Positions 20,844 through 30,241 of a stretch of 64,000 nt of DNA are shown piece by piece. Every line of letters starts with the position of its first letter. The stretch's first letter is position 1. The stretch is taken from the NCBI GenBank assembly GCA_945957365.1, contig CAMFKI010000009.1, forward strand, positions 62,001 to 126,000. Direction: 5' to 3'. A program made the translations under genes and the position numbers. This stretch comes from an uncultured Alphaproteobacteria bacterium. Lineage in GTDB: Bacteria > Pseudomonadota > Alphaproteobacteria > Rhizobiales > Aestuariivirgaceae. Under the pieces are notes generated by a model. That model searched no databases and had not been told where the DNA came from. It saw only the letters and a list, made by a program, of their open reading frames with translations.

Positions 20844-21857
20844 ATGTCGTTTTCCCGAAACTTTCTCGTGATTTGCATGGCGTCGGCCCTGATGGGCCTC
20901 AGCCTCGTGATGCCCGCCCGGGCGCAGGAGGACATCAACCCCAAGGACGACAAGGTGGTGGCCATCGTCAACGGCCATGAAATCCGCGTTTCGGAAGTCC
21001 AGATGGCGACCGACGACATTCTCGGCCAGCTGCCGGACATGCCGCCCAAGCTGCGCTATCCCTTCGTCGTCGAATACCTGATCGAGCGCCACCTGCTGGC
21101 CCAGTATGCCGTCAAGGAAGGCATCGCCGACACCGACGAATACAAGCGCCGCCTGGCCCTCTACCAGGCCAAGGCCCTGCGCGACGCCTATTTCTACCAG
21201 AAGATCCGTCCGATGGTGACGGAGGACATGATCCGCAAGGCCTATGACGACGAGGCCGCCAAGCTGCAGCAGACGGAGCGGGTGCGCGCCCGCATGATCC
21301 TGGTGGCCACCGAGAAGGAAGCCCAGGACATCGAGAAGATGCTGGCATCGGGTCAGAAGTTCGAGGATCTCGCCAAGAAGTACAGCCTCGACGGGTCCAA
21401 GGATTACGGCGGCGATCTCGGCTACTTCACGGCCGCCGAAATGGTGCCGGAATTCTCCAAGGCCGTCTTCGCGCTCAAGGTCGGCGAAACCTCGCAGCCG
21501 GTGAAGACCGATTTCGGCTGGCACATCATCCGCCTCGAGGACAGGAAGCAGGGCGCCGCCCAGCCCTACGACCAGGTGAAGCAGGCCATTCGCAACGTGC
21601 TGCTGCGCCAGAAGGTCGGCGAGGTCATGCAGAAGATCCGCGAGGCCTCGAAGGTCGAGATCCTCGACGAGGACCTCAAGAAATACGCCGAGGAAGCGGC
21701 CAAGGCGGCCAAGAACTTCCAGGACAACAAGCAGCCGGTGGACCAGACCGGGGCCACCCTGGCGCCCGCCACCACCGGCGCCGGCGGCGACAATGCCGCA
21801 GGTGACGCGACCTCGGGCAAGGGTGACCTGCAGTTGCCGGCGCAACCGGCACAGTAA
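20844..21857 (+). CDS. Periplasmic peptidyl-prolyl cis-trans isomerase (parvulin, PrsA/SurA-like)
   Basis: The 337-residue protein has a Sec signal (MSFSRNFLVICMASALMG to ARA^QED). A SurA-N-like helical region follows, then a rotamase PpiC domain at about residues 145-240 with the motifs SLDGSKDYGGDLGYF, MVPEFSKAVFAL and DFGWHIIRLEDR. A charged helix and a Gly/Ala/Thr-rich tail follow. It is a chaperone for exported proteins, which fits its place opposite secA. ATG 20844 was chosen; a GTG at 20835 adds three residues. Confidence 0.92.
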   Translation: MSFSRNFLVICMASALMGLSLVMPARAQEDINPKDDKVVAIVNGHEIRVSEVQMATDDILGQLPDMPPKLRYPFVVEYLIERHLLAQYAVKEGIADTDEYKRRLALYQAKALRDAYFYQKIRPMVTEDMIRKAYDDEAAKLQQTERVRARMILVATEKEAQDIEKMLASGQKFEDLAKKYSLDGSKDYGGDLGYFTAAEMVPEFSKAVFALKVGETSQPVKTDFGWHIIRLEDRKQGAAQPYDQVKQAIRNVLLRQKVGEVMQKIREASKVEILDEDLKKYAEEAAKAAKNFQDNKQPVDQTGATLAPATTGAGGDNAAGDATSGKGDLQLPAQPAQ

Positions 21858-21898
21858 GACACGTCTTCATATCCAGGCAGTTCTGAGGGGGGCTCGTC

Positions 21899-23146
21899 GT
21901 GGCGAACACAGGATCACATCAGGTCTCGCCGCTCGCGCCGGCGGGCTTCCCGGAACTGCCGCCCGTCGCAGGCGTCAGGCTGGCGGCGGCCGAGACCGGC
22001 ATTCGCTACAAGAACCGGCCTGACGTGCTGCTGGCGGTCCTGGACGCGGGAACGACCGTTGCCGGCTGCTTCACCCGCTCCAAGTCGCGGTCCGCCCCCG
22101 TCGACTGGTGCGTCGACAGCCTGGAAGGCGGCTCCGCCCGCGCCGTGGTGATCAACGCCGGAAATGCCAACGCCTTCACCGGCAAGGCGGGCGTCGCCAC
22201 CGTCACCGCCGTGGCGAAGTCCGCGGCCAAGCTCCTCGGCTGCAAGCCGCACGAGATCTTCCAGGCCTCGACGGGGGTCATCGGCGAACCGCTGGATCCC
22301 TCCTTCATCACCAACGCGCTGCCGAAGCTCGCCCAATCAGCGGACCCCAATCTGTGGGCCATGGCCGCCAAGGCGATCATGACCACCGACACCTTCCCCA
22401 AGGCGGCCACCGCCCGGGTGAAGCTCGGCGGCAAGACCGTCACCATCAACGGCATCGCCAAGGGCTCGGGCATGATCGCGCCCGACATGGCGACCATGCT
22501 GGTCTTCCTCTTCACCGATGCCGCCGTTCCCGCCAAGGCACTGCAGAAGCTGCTGTCCAAGGCGGTCGACAAGAGCTTCAACTGCATCACGGTCGACGGC
22601 GACACCTCGACGTCGGACACCGTGCTGCTCTTCGCCACCGGCAAGGCCGGCAACGCCGCCAAGGGCCTCAAGGCCGATGACGACGAGCTCAAGGCCTTTT
22701 CCAAGGCGCTGGGCTCCTTGTGCATGGACCTCGCCCACCAAGTGGCGAAGGACGGCGAGGGCGCGGAGAAATTCATCGAGATCGCCATCACCGGGGCGGA
22801 GAACGACAAGGCCGCGCACCGCATCGCCATGTCGATTGCCAATTCCCCGCTGGTGAAGACCGCGGTGGCCGGCGAGGATGCCAACTGGGGCCGCGTCGTC
22901 ATGGCCATCGGCAAGGCCGGCGAGAAGGCCATCCGCGACAGGCTGAAGATCAGGATCGGCGGCATCACGGTGGCGAAGAACGGCATGCGCGATCCTTCCT
23001 ACAAGGAAGCGGAAATCATGCCGCACATGAAGGGTCGTCACATCGTGATCGAGGCGGATGTGGGCGTCGCCAGGGGCAAGGCCACGGTGTGGACCTGCGA
23101 CCTGACGCACCGCTACATCGACATCAACGGCTCCTACCGCAGCTAG
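21899..23146 (+). CDS. argJ: Bifunctional ornithine acetyltransferase / N-acetylglutamate synthase
   Basis: ArgJ transfers acetyl from N-acetylornithine to glutamate in the arginine acetyl cycle. The 415-residue precursor has the self-cleavage site APDMA|TML with nucleophile T199. [21 protein letters not shown] and [10 protein letters not shown] are family motifs, and the chain ends [15 protein letters not shown] as expected. The start is GTG at 21899 with AGGGGG upstream. It is 3 bp before mutT. Confidence 0.97.
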   Translation: MANTGSHQVSPLAPAGFPELPPVAGVRLAAAETGIRYKNRPDVLLAVLDAGTTVAGCFTRSKSRSAPVDWCVDSLEGGSARAVVINAGNANAFTGKAGVATVTAVAKSAAKLLGCKPHEIFQASTGVIGEPLDPSFITNALPKLAQSADPNLWAMAAKAIMTTDTFPKAATARVKLGGKTVTINGIAKGSGMIAPDMATMLVFLFTDAAVPAKALQKLLSKAVDKSFNCITVDGDTSTSDTVLLFATGKAGNAAKGLKADDDELKAFSKALGSLCMDLAHQVAKDGEGAEKFIEIAITGAENDKAAHRIAMSIANSPLVKTAVAGEDANWGRVVMAIGKAGEKAIRDRLKIRIGGITVAKNGMRDPSYKEAEIMPHMKGRHIVIEADVGVARGKATVWTCDLTHRYIDINGSYRS

Positions 23147-23149
23147 GCC

Positions 23150-23548
23150 ATGAAGATCGTCCTCGTCGCCGCCGTGGCGCTGGTCGACAGGGACGGCCGC
23201 GTGCTGCTGTCCCAGCGCCCCATGGACAAGCAGCTCGGCGGCCTGTGGGAATTTCCCGGCGGCAAGGTCGAGGCGGGCGAACGCCCCGAGGCGGCATTGA
23301 TCCGTGAACTGAAGGAAGAGCTCGCCATCGACGTCGCCCAATCCTGCCTGGCGCCCCTGACCTTCGCCAGCCACGCTTACGAGGACTTCCACCTGCTCAT
23401 GCCGCTCTACATCTGCCGCCGCTGGAAGGGTCAGGTAGTGGGCGCCGAAGGCCAGGCCATCGCGTGGGTCAGGCCGCAAAAGCTGAAGGACTATCCGATG
23501 CCGCCGGCGGATGTGCCGCTGATTCCGCATCTGGTGGATTTGCTGTAG
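23150..23548 (+). CDS. mutT: 8-oxo-dGTP diphosphatase MutT (Nudix)
   Basis: The 132-residue protein fits MutT, which removes 8-oxo-dGTP from the nucleotide pool. The Nudix box spans about residues 38-60: G38, E44, then RELKEEL. The Gly normally near the box end is Ala (A59, ELAI), while all metal-binding Glu residues are kept. LWEFPGGKVEAGE is typical. It follows argJ after 3 bp, so it is probably co-transcribed, and it is convergent with the NDUFAF5-like gene across a palindromic repeat. Confidence 0.88.
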   Translation: MKIVLVAAVALVDRDGRVLLSQRPMDKQLGGLWEFPGGKVEAGERPEAALIRELKEELAIDVAQSCLAPLTFASHAYEDFHLLMPLYICRRWKGQVVGAEGQAIAWVRPQKLKDYPMPPADVPLIPHLVDLL

Positions 23549-23554
23549 CGACGA

Positions 23555-23707
23555 GTCCTTCTCCCGTTGCTCAGCAATGGGAGAAGGTGCCCGACAGGGC
23601 GGATGAGGGCTGCGTCAATGTGGGGGCGCGCAGTCCGGACTCGCGGAACGAGGCCCTCATCCGGCCTTTGGCCACCTTCTCCCATCCCTGCGGGACGGGA
23701 GAAGGAC
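23555..23707. repeat. Large intergenic palindrome, family C
   Basis: Outer arms GTCCTTCTCCCGT (23555-23567) and ACGGGAGAAGGAC (23695-23707) are perfectly complementary over 13 bp. Each end holds a smaller hairpin (TTCTCCC with GGGAGAA at 23560-23585). Inner arms GGATGAGGGC and GCCCTCATCC also pair. It separates the convergent mutT and NDUFAF5-like genes and could terminate both. Confidence 0.85.
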
Positions 23708-23715
23708 CCGGTGAT

Positions 23716-24558
23716 TCAGGGCAGCTTCTTCTCTTCCACCTTCAGGGCATCCGCCAGCCGTGCCTTGGCGCTGCCCGGCTTCAGCGGCTGCTGCTGGCTT
23801 TCATGCGGGGCCCAGCCGGTGATCCAGGCGACTTCGACGGTGGCGCGCACGCGGCCGTCGGGGTCGGCGAAGGCCTGCTGGTAGTGGTTGATGGCGGCGC
23901 CCATCAGCCTGCGGCTCACCGACACCTTCGAACGGCCGACGAGATTGTTGGACAGGCCCAGTTCGCGGATCTCGTGGATCAGCGCCACGGCATCGGCATA
24001 GCGCACCATGGTGCGGTCGAGGTCGGCCACCGGCAGCGCCAGCCCGGCGCGCTGCAGCAACCCGCCCAGTTCGCGCACGTCGATCATCGGCGCCACGCGC
24101 GGTGAAACGCCACCCGAAACCGCGGCCTCGGCGGCAAGCCACGACTGGCGCAGTTCGCTCAGCGTGTCGCCGGCGAACAGGCAGGCGAGCAGCAGGCCGT
24201 CGGGCTTCAGCGCGCGCCGCATCTGGATCAGCGCGCCCGGCACGTCGTTGAAGGTCTGCAGGTCGAGCACGCTGAACACGGCATCGTAGAGCGCTTCAGG
24301 GAGGTCGAGGTGGTCGGTCGCGGACGGCCCGCGCGTGTCCACGTCCTTGACCTGGCCACCTTGCTTCAGCCGCGCGGCGATGGCCTCGGGCTCGGCGGCA
24401 ATCAGCAGCACGCGTTCGAAGCGGCGGTTGACGAAGGCCAGCCGCTCCACCAGTTCCTCGGCGATGGTGCGGGACAGGATGTTGGGTTCGGACCCGCGCT
24501 TCCTCGCCGCGCGGGCGGCGGAGAGCGCGCGGTCGAAGAGCGGCGGGGCTCCGGTCAT
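23716..24558 (-). CDS. BioC/NDUFAF5-like SAM-dependent protein
   Basis: The 280-residue protein matches the alphaproteobacterial relatives of mitochondrial NDUFAF5: MxRALSAARAARKRG-type N-terminus, YDAVFSVLDLQTFNDVPGAL, LKPDGLLLACLFAGDTL, and the C-terminal WAPHESQQQPLKPGSA. NDUFAF5 hydroxylates an Arg in the NDUFS7 subunit of complex I; the bacterial role is inferred to be similar. The SAM-binding glycine motif is degenerate (VLLIAAEPEA). Its ATG shares one base with the stop of the inositol-phosphatase-family gene (TGATG), so the two are coupled. Confidence 0.83.
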   Translation of the reverse strand: MTGAPPLFDRALSAARAARKRGSEPNILSRTIAEELVERLAFVNRRFERVLLIAAEPEAIAARLKQGGQVKDVDTRGPSATDHLDLPEALYDAVFSVLDLQTFNDVPGALIQMRRALKPDGLLLACLFAGDTLSELRQSWLAAEAAVSGGVSPRVAPMIDVRELGGLLQRAGLALPVADLDRTMVRYADAVALIHEIRELGLSNNLVGRSKVSVSRRLMGAAINHYQQAFADPDGRVRATVEVAWITGWAPHESQQQPLKPGSAKARLADALKVEEKKLP

Positions 24559-25382
24559 CAGCCGACGAGCTCCCGGCGGATGAGGTCGTAGGTGGCGCGG
24601 TCGGGAGCGGAAATGATGCCGCCCTCATGCGTCATCGCATCGTAGGCGCTGCCGTCGAGAAGTGCCGAAAAGCCGCCGGCCTCAGCGTGGATCAGCACGC
24701 CCGCCGCATGGTCCCAGGGCATCAGCTTGTAGTGCAGCGAGAAGTGCACGAGGCCGTCGGCGATCAGGCGGTATTCATAGGCCGCGCAGCGGTAGTTGAA
24801 GCTGGCCTTGGTCTTGGTGAGGCTGGCCACGGTGCGCGAACGCTGCGGCTCCGGCATCAGGTACCAGGAGGTGAGCCCGGTCATCTCGGAGAGACTGTCG
24901 GGCTTCGCCACGGCGAGGTCGCGGGTACGGCCGTTGACGTTCTCGGCCCAGGCGCCAACACCCTTCAGGCCCTTGCGCCAGTCGCGGCCGACGGGATCGT
25001 AGATCAGACCCGCCACCGTCTCGCCCTTCGCCACCACGGCGGCCATGACGCCGAACAGCGGCAGCCCCCAGGCGAAGTTCGAGGTGCCGTCCACCGGATC
25101 GACGATGATGCAGAGGTCGGCGCCGCCGATTTTGCCGAGCAGCCCCTTGTCGCGGGCGACCGACTCCTCGCCCACGAACAGCGCCTGCGGGAAGGCCCTG
25201 GCGCACAGGTCGCGGATCTTCCATTCGGCCTGTTCATCGGCATCGGTCACGAGGTCGAGGGCGCCCGTCTTCTCGCGGATGCCGTCGTCCCCGAGGCTGC
25301 GGAAGCGCGGCATGATCTCGGTTTCGGCCGCCTCCGCCAGGATGCCGGCAAGGCGGTCGAGATCGGCACGGGAAAATGACAT
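24558..25382 (-). CDS. Inositol monophosphatase family protein
   Basis: The 274-residue protein carries the Mg2+-dependent phosphatase motifs: EE in FVGEESVA, DPVDGTSNFAWG, and WDHAAGVLIHAEAGG. It could act on inositol phosphate, histidinol phosphate or a related phosphomonoester. MSFSRADLDRLAGI is the natural start at 25382; the frame is open 16 codons further. It leads a two-gene unit with the NDUFAF5-like gene and is divergent from comF. Confidence 0.88.
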   Translation of the reverse strand: MSFSRADLDRLAGILAEAAETEIMPRFRSLGDDGIREKTGALDLVTDADEQAEWKIRDLCARAFPQALFVGEESVARDKGLLGKIGGADLCIIVDPVDGTSNFAWGLPLFGVMAAVVAKGETVAGLIYDPVGRDWRKGLKGVGAWAENVNGRTRDLAVAKPDSLSEMTGLTSWYLMPEPQRSRTVASLTKTKASFNYRCAAYEYRLIADGLVHFSLHYKLMPWDHAAGVLIHAEAGGFSALLDGSAYDAMTHEGGIISAPDRATYDLIRRELVG

Positions 25383-25469
25383 GTCGGGGCTCCGGGATGG
25401 GTTCGCGCCGCTGTTAGACCAATCGCGCAAGGGAATCCACGGTTCCCGTCCGCCGTGTTACGCTGGGTC

Positions 25470-26231
25470 ATGGAAATTCTCCTGTCCCGCCTGCCGGCCC
25501 GGCTGTGGCGCGGCTTCGTCGACCTGGTGACGCCCAGCCTGTGCCTGTCCTGCAGCGCACCGGTGGGTGAGCCGGCAAGCCTCTGCGTCACCTGCTGGGG
25601 CAAGCTGAAACCCATCGAGGAGCCGGTCTGCGATGCGCTGGGAACGCCCTTCGCCTATGACCAGGGCGAGGGCGCGCTGTCGGCCGCCGCCCTGGCGGAC
25701 CCGCCCCCCTGGGACCGCTCGCGCGCCGCCGTGCTGTTCGAGGACGAGGCGGCGAAGCTCGTCCATGCCCTGAAATACCGCGACAGGCCCGAGGCGGGGC
25801 TTCTCATGGCGCGGATGATGGCGCGGGCAGGGCGTCGGCTCATGGCGCAGGCCGATCTCATCGTGCCCGTTCCGCTGCATCGTTACCGGCTATGGAAACG
25901 GCGTTTCAACCAGTCGGCTCTTCTGGCGCAACGGGTTTCCCAGCTCTCCGGCACGCCGTGGCGGCATGACGTGCTGGTCCGGGCCCGCGCGACCCGTGCC
26001 CAGGTGGGGCTGGACGAGGCGGCGCGGCGCAAGAACGTCCGCAACGCCTTCGCGGTGTGTGCCGACCGGCTCGCATCGGTGGCGGGAAAGTCGGTGGTGC
26101 TGGTCGACGACGTCCGCACCACGGGCGCCACGGCGGAGGCTTGCGCAGTGGCGCTGAGGAAGGCCGGAGCACGGCAGGTCAATCTGCTGACCTTCGCCCT
26201 TGTCCAGCTCCCCTCGAAGCCTCATATTTGA
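25470..26231 (+). CDS. ComF family protein (phosphoribosyltransferase fold)
   Basis: The 253-residue protein has an N-terminal double zinc-finger-like region (LCLSC and LCVTC) followed by a type I phosphoribosyltransferase domain. The PRPP loop is VVLVDDVRTTGATAEAC, and VPVPLHRYRLWKRRFNQS is the ComF signature. ComF supports DNA uptake in competent bacteria, but it also occurs widely in non-competent ones, where its role is unclear. ATG 25470 is taken; a GTG at 25455 is in frame. It is 6 bp before grxC. Confidence 0.87.
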   Translation: MEILLSRLPARLWRGFVDLVTPSLCLSCSAPVGEPASLCVTCWGKLKPIEEPVCDALGTPFAYDQGEGALSAAALADPPPWDRSRAAVLFEDEAAKLVHALKYRDRPEAGLLMARMMARAGRRLMAQADLIVPVPLHRYRLWKRRFNQSALLAQRVSQLSGTPWRHDVLVRARATRAQVGLDEAARRKNVRNAFAVCADRLASVAGKSVVLVDDVRTTGATAEACAVALRKAGARQVNLLTFALVQLPSKPHI

Positions 26232-26237
26232 TCGACC

Positions 26238-26495
26238 ATGCCGAAAGTCACAATCTACACCACGCCCTATTGCCCGTACTGCCACGCGGCCAAGGCCCTC
26301 TTGAAGAGGAAGGGCGTCGCCTATGAGGAGATCGACGTGCAGGACGTCGGGCTGCGCCAGCAGATGATGCTGCGCTCCAATGGCCGCCGCACCGTGCCGC
26401 AGATCTTCATCGGCGAACAGCACGTCGGCGGTTCCGACGATATCCATGAGCTCGACCGCCGCGGCCAGCTCGACCCGCTGCTCCAGACACAGTGA
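26238..26495 (+). CDS. grxC: Glutaredoxin 3
   Basis: The 85-residue dithiol glutaredoxin has the active site CPYC (C12, C15), TVPQIFIGEQHVGGSDD for glutathione binding, and normal length. It reduces disulfides with glutathione. The stop overlaps the GTG of the next gene (GTGA). Confidence 0.95.
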   Translation: MPKVTIYTTPYCPYCHAAKALLKRKGVAYEEIDVQDVGLRQQMMLRSNGRRTVPQIFIGEQHVGGSDDIHELDRRGQLDPLLQTQ

Positions 26496-27337
26496 TCCGC
26501 GCCGCCCTCATCCAGTTGCGTTCGGGTCGCGACATGGCCCGCAACGTGGCCGAGGCCGCGGCGCTAATTCGCGAGGCCGCCGCGCAGGGTGCCGATTTCA
26601 TCACCACGCCCGAGATGACCAACATCCTCGAGCCTGACCGTCCGCGCCTGCGGTCCCTGGCGCGGCCCGAGGCCGAAGACGCCAGTGTCGCGGCCTTCTC
26701 CGCTCTCGCGCGGGAGCTGGGCCTGTGGCTCAACATCGGATCTCTTGCGTTGAGAGGTGATGCCGAGAAGCTGGTCAACCGCTCGCTGCTCTTCGCTCCC
26801 GACGGGTCGATCGCCGCGCGCTATGACAAGATCCACCTCTTCGACGTCGACCTGCCGACGGGCGAGAGCCTGCGCGAGTCGCACGCCTATGCCGGCGGTG
26901 CCGAGGCCGTGCTGGTGGAAACGCCGAAGGGCCCGATCGGCCTCACCATCTGCTACGACATGCGCTTTGCGCACCTCTACCGCATGCTGGCCCAGGCAGG
27001 GGCGAAGCTGTTCACCGTGCCCTCGGCCTTCACCGTGCCCACTGGCCAGGCCCACTGGCACGTGCTGCTGCGGGCCCGCGCCATCGAGACGGGCAGCTTC
27101 GTGCTCGCCGCCGCGCAGGGCGGCACGCACGAGTCGGGCCGCCAGACCTATGGCCACTCGCTCATCGTCTCGCCCTGGGGCGAGGTGCTGGCCGAGGCCG
27201 GGATCGAGCCCGGCATCGTGATCGCCGACATCGACCTCGCGCAGGCCGACGTGGCGCGGGCGCGAATACCCTCGCTCCTGCATGACCGGGCCGTCACGTT
27301 AACGGCCTTGAAAGCGGGATCGGCGATCGTTACCTGA
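26492..27337 (+). CDS. Carbon-nitrogen hydrolase (Nit1/NIT2-like amidase)
   Basis: The 281-residue nitrilase-superfamily protein has the Glu-Lys-Cys triad: E41 (TTPEMTN), K113 (YDKIHLFDVD) and C154 (LTICYDMRF). It groups by motif with Nit1/NIT2 enzymes, which hydrolyse deaminated glutathione or omega-amides such as alpha-ketoglutaramate. Being coupled to a glutaredoxin by a 4-bp overlap is consistent with glutathione repair. The start is GTG at 26492. Confidence 0.9.
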   Translation: MIRAALIQLRSGRDMARNVAEAAALIREAAAQGADFITTPEMTNILEPDRPRLRSLARPEAEDASVAAFSALARELGLWLNIGSLALRGDAEKLVNRSLLFAPDGSIAARYDKIHLFDVDLPTGESLRESHAYAGGAEAVLVETPKGPIGLTICYDMRFAHLYRMLAQAGAKLFTVPSAFTVPTGQAHWHVLLRARAIETGSFVLAAAQGGTHESGRQTYGHSLIVSPWGEVLAEAGIEPGIVIADIDLAQADVARARIPSLLHDRAVTLTALKAGSAIVT

Positions 27338-27342
27338 ATGCC

Positions 27343-27786
27343 ATGATTCACTATGACCTCATATGCGACCAGGGTCATGCCTTCGATGGCTGGTTCCGCA
27401 ACAGTGCTGCCTATGACGACCAGGCAGGCCGCGGCCTCGTCACCTGCACCCATTGCGGCTCGGTGAAGGTCGAGAAGCAGCTCATGGCGCCGGGCATTCC
27501 GGTGAAGGCCAACCGCAAGGGCGATGCGGCGAAGCAGATGGTGGCGGCCCCGGCCGATCCGCGCCTCGCGGAACTTCTCGCCATGGTGCGCGAAATGCGC
27601 CGGCACGTCGAGGAGAACGCCGAATATGTCGGCGACCGCTTCGCCGACGAAGCCCGCAAGATCCACTACGAGGAAGCCGAACAGCGCGGCATCTATGGCC
27701 AGACCACACCGGACGAGGCAAAGGCCCTCGTCGAGGAAGGCATTGCCGTCCATCCGCTGCCGCGGCTGCCCGAAGACGGGAACTGA
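27343..27786 (+). CDS. DUF1178 family protein
   Basis: The 147-residue protein has the DUF1178 pattern: MIHYDLICDQGHAFDGWF start, a CTHCGS knuckle, and the C-terminal GIYGQTTPDEAKALVEEGI segment. C8, H12 and the CxxC could bind zinc. Its function is unknown. It sits 5 bp after the amidase, ending the comF-grxC-amidase-DUF1178 run, an order shared with other alphaproteobacteria. Confidence 0.88.
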   Translation: MIHYDLICDQGHAFDGWFRNSAAYDDQAGRGLVTCTHCGSVKVEKQLMAPGIPVKANRKGDAAKQMVAAPADPRLAELLAMVREMRRHVEENAEYVGDRFADEARKIHYEEAEQRGIYGQTTPDEAKALVEEGIAVHPLPRLPEDGN

Positions 27787-27819
27787 GGGCGGTCGCCCGC
27801 CACCCGCATCACCGACCGT

Positions 27820-27895
27820 CACCTTGCCCCGGCTCGACCGCGGCATCCCTTTCTGGCCACCAAGAAGGATCGCCGGGTCAAGCCCGGCGAAGGTG
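27820..27895. repeat. Intergenic palindrome, family A copy 1
   Basis: CACCTTGCCCCGGCTCGACCG at the left, split as CACCTTGCCCC and GGCTCGACCG, mirrors CGCCGGGTCAAGCCCGGCG plus AAGGTG at the right. Between lie CATCCCTTT and AAGAAGGATCG, the conserved centre of family A. It separates the convergent DUF1178 and SDR genes. Other copies: 40876-40953, 41248-41326 and 55503-55576. Confidence 0.8.
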
Positions 27896-27918
27896 GTGTT
27901 CAGTCAGCGTGCAATCAC

Positions 27919-28659
27919 TCACCCCCGCCCAATGAAAGGCATCTTCGTCGCCATCACCGTCACGAACTGGGCATTGGCTTCGAGCGGCAGTGAGGCCATG
28001 TACATCACCGTCTTGGCGACATTGGCAACGTCCATCGTCGGCTCCGGCGCGATGGAGCCATTGGCCTGCGGCATGCCGGTCTTCATCTTCTCGGTCATTT
28101 CCGTTCCGGCATTGCCGATGTCGATCTGGCAGACCGCGATGTCATACTTGCGGCCATCGAGCGAGCCGGACTTGGTGAGGCCGGTCACCGCATGCTTGGT
28201 CGCGGTATAGGGTGCCGAATTGGGCCGCGGCGCATGGGCCGAGATCGAGCCGTTGTTGATGATGCGGCCACCGCGCGGGGTTTGCTCCTTCATCATGCGG
28301 AAGGCCTCCTGCATGCAGTAGAACACGCCCGACAGGTTCACGTTCACCACGTTCTGCCACATCTCGATCGACAGATCCTCGAGCATGATGGTGCCGGGCG
28401 CCCCGGTGCCCGCGTTGTTGAACAGCACGTCGAGCCGCCCGAACCTCGCCCTGGCCGCCGCGAACAGAGCCTTCACCGATCTCGGGTCGGCGACGTCGGT
28501 CGGTACGGCCAGCGCCGTCTCGCCGATCTCCTTGGCCACCGCATTCAGCAGGTCGGCGCGGCGGCCCGCCAGGACGACATGGTAGCCCTCCTTCGCGAAG
28601 GCCAGCGCCACCGCCCTGCCGATGCCGGAACCCGCACCCGTCACCATCGCTACCTTCAT
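27919..28659 (-). CDS. SDR family oxidoreductase
   Basis: The 246-residue short-chain dehydrogenase has TGAGSGIG (about 7-14), NNAG, and the catalytic Ser-Tyr-Lys set (S140, Y151, K155 in PYTATKHAV). It is NAD(P)-dependent; Arg residues after strand 2 (AGRRADLL) suggest NADP. As last gene of the sugar-acid operon it may oxidise a sugar, sugar acid or aldonate, but the substrate is unknown. The ATG shares one base with the dgoA stop (TGATG). A GTG one codon earlier is the alternative. Confidence 0.87.
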   Translation of the reverse strand: MKVAMVTGAGSGIGRAVALAFAKEGYHVVLAGRRADLLNAVAKEIGETALAVPTDVADPRSVKALFAAARARFGRLDVLFNNAGTGAPGTIMLEDLSIEMWQNVVNVNLSGVFYCMQEAFRMMKEQTPRGGRIINNGSISAHAPRPNSAPYTATKHAVTGLTKSGSLDGRKYDIAVCQIDIGNAGTEMTEKMKTGMPQANGSIAPEPTMDVANVAKTVMYMASLPLEANAQFVTVMATKMPFIGRG

Positions 28660-29291
28660 CACATCCCCCTCAGGCCGTTCCAGGCCGCCACGAAATCGCG
28701 CGCCGCCCTTGCCACATCATCGGCAGTCATGCCGGGCTTGTAAATGTTGGAGCCGATGCCGAAGCCGGCACAGCCCGCCTCGGCCCAGTCCTTCATGTTG
28801 GCCGGCGTCACGCCGCCCACTGCATAAATCTTCACGTCGCGCGGCAGCACGGCCTTCCAGGCCTTCACGGTCCGGGGGCTGGCGGCCTCCGCCGGAAACA
28901 GCTTCAGGTGGCGCGCGCCCGCCCGCACCGCGGCGAAGGCTTCCGTCGGGGTGAACACGCCGGGCAGCGGCACGAGGCCGCGCTCCACCGCCCGGGCGAT
29001 GACCTGCGGATTGCAGTCCGGCGACACCGAAATCTGCCCGCCCGCCGATTTCACCCGGTCGACGCCGTCAGTGTCCAGCACGGTTCCCGCGCCAACCACC
29101 ATGCGGCCGTGGAAGCGCGCGGCGAGGGCGGCGATGGAGCGGAAGGGATCGGGCGAATTGAGCGGCACCTCGACGACGCGGATCCCCGCCGCATACAGCG
29201 CATCGCCGATGCCCGTCACCTCATCCAGCGTCACGCCGCGCAGGATGGCGACGATGCCGCAGTCACCCGCTGCCTGTTCGAATGTCGTCAT
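28659..29291 (-). CDS. dgoA: 2-dehydro-3-deoxy-6-phosphogalactonate aldolase
   Basis: DgoA splits KDPGal into pyruvate and glyceraldehyde 3-phosphate. The 210-residue KDPG-aldolase-family protein has R18 (ILRG), catalytic E41 (EVPLNSP) and Schiff-base K130 (HLKLFPAE). EVPLNSP with Asn and SPDCNP are typical of the KDPGal rather than KDPG branch. The start overlaps dgoK by 4 bp. Confidence 0.93.
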   Translation of the reverse strand: MTTFEQAAGDCGIVAILRGVTLDEVTGIGDALYAAGIRVVEVPLNSPDPFRSIAALAARFHGRMVVGAGTVLDTDGVDRVKSAGGQISVSPDCNPQVIARAVERGLVPLPGVFTPTEAFAAVRAGARHLKLFPAEAASPRTVKAWKAVLPRDVKIYAVGGVTPANMKDWAEAGCAGFGIGSNIYKPGMTADDVARAARDFVAAWNGLRGM

Positions 29292-30181
29292 ATGATCCCG
29301 GCCTTTCTTGCGATGATCGCCAGTCCCTTCACGATCGCCTGCGGGTCGCCATAGCGCACCTTCAGCCCCGCGATCTCGATGGCCTTCACATAGCGCCCGC
29401 CGATGCCGGGCGAGGCGAGCACGGCATATTCCGCGTCATGCGGATTGTCGCGGATGGCATGCGCCACTTCGGTGCCGATCACCTGCCCCGAAAGGTAGGA
29501 GGAAATCGCCTCGGGCGCGAGTTCGCCGAACAGCCCGAGCGAACGCGCCGAGAAGATGCGGTGCAGGAAGCCAGCAGGGTCGTCCAGTGCGGCGCGCACA
29601 CCCGTCGCGAAAGCCTCGTCATCGTCGGGTCCGGGCGCCATCAGCCGCCCGAGGATGGTGTGGTCCTTCAGCGCCGCGAAGACTTCGCCGGTGACGTAAG
29701 TCGCGTAATGCACCAGCCGGTCGCCCTCGGTGGTGATCCACTTCGAATGCGTGCCGGGCGTCACGAAGTGGCTGATCCCCATGTCGAGCGAGCCGAAGAC
29801 CTGGGTTTCCTCCGAGCGCATCACGTCCGGCATGCCGTCTGGCGCGCGGTAGCTCAGGCCCGTCGCGAAGGCGATGCGGCGGCCGGAGAGGGTGGTGTGC
29901 ATGTGCAGGGCGCGCGCGAGGTCGGCGGCGCTGGCCGGGCAGGGGAGATAGGGCAGTTCGATCCAGCCCTGGCGCGAGGTGATCATGCCCGCCGCCAGCA
30001 CCGGCAGCTTCACGTCCCAGGCGCCGATGAGGGCTTCGAGCGCCTCCTCGAACAGGCCGTCCTTCACCGCGAGGATGCCCTCGGTTGCGGCGATGGTGTC
30101 CAGCACATGCCCGTCCGCCGCCACGCGGTAGGCGCGGAAGGAGGTGGTGCCCCAGTCCAGGGCGATGAAGTCGGCGCTCAT
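29288..30181 (-). CDS. dgoK: 2-dehydro-3-deoxygalactonokinase
   Basis: DgoK phosphorylates 2-keto-3-deoxygalactonate at O6, the step before DgoA. The 297 residues start with the family motif IALDWGTTSFRAYR and contain TPGTHSKWI, RSEETQVFG and GLFGELAP. Neighbouring DgoA makes the pathway assignment strong. The galactonate dehydratase (dgoD) is not in the window. Confidence 0.93.
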   Translation of the reverse strand: MSADFIALDWGTTSFRAYRVAADGHVLDTIAATEGILAVKDGLFEEALEALIGAWDVKLPVLAAGMITSRQGWIELPYLPCPASAADLARALHMHTTLSGRRIAFATGLSYRAPDGMPDVMRSEETQVFGSLDMGISHFVTPGTHSKWITTEGDRLVHYATYVTGEVFAALKDHTILGRLMAPGPDDDEAFATGVRAALDDPAGFLHRIFSARSLGLFGELAPEAISSYLSGQVIGTEVAHAIRDNPHDAEYAVLASPGIGGRYVKAIEIAGLKVRYGDPQAIVKGLAIIARKAGII

Positions 30182-30241
30182 GCTGCACTCTTTCTATGGG
30201 CCGTCATCCCGGCGAAGGCCTCAGGCAACGCAACAGCCGCT

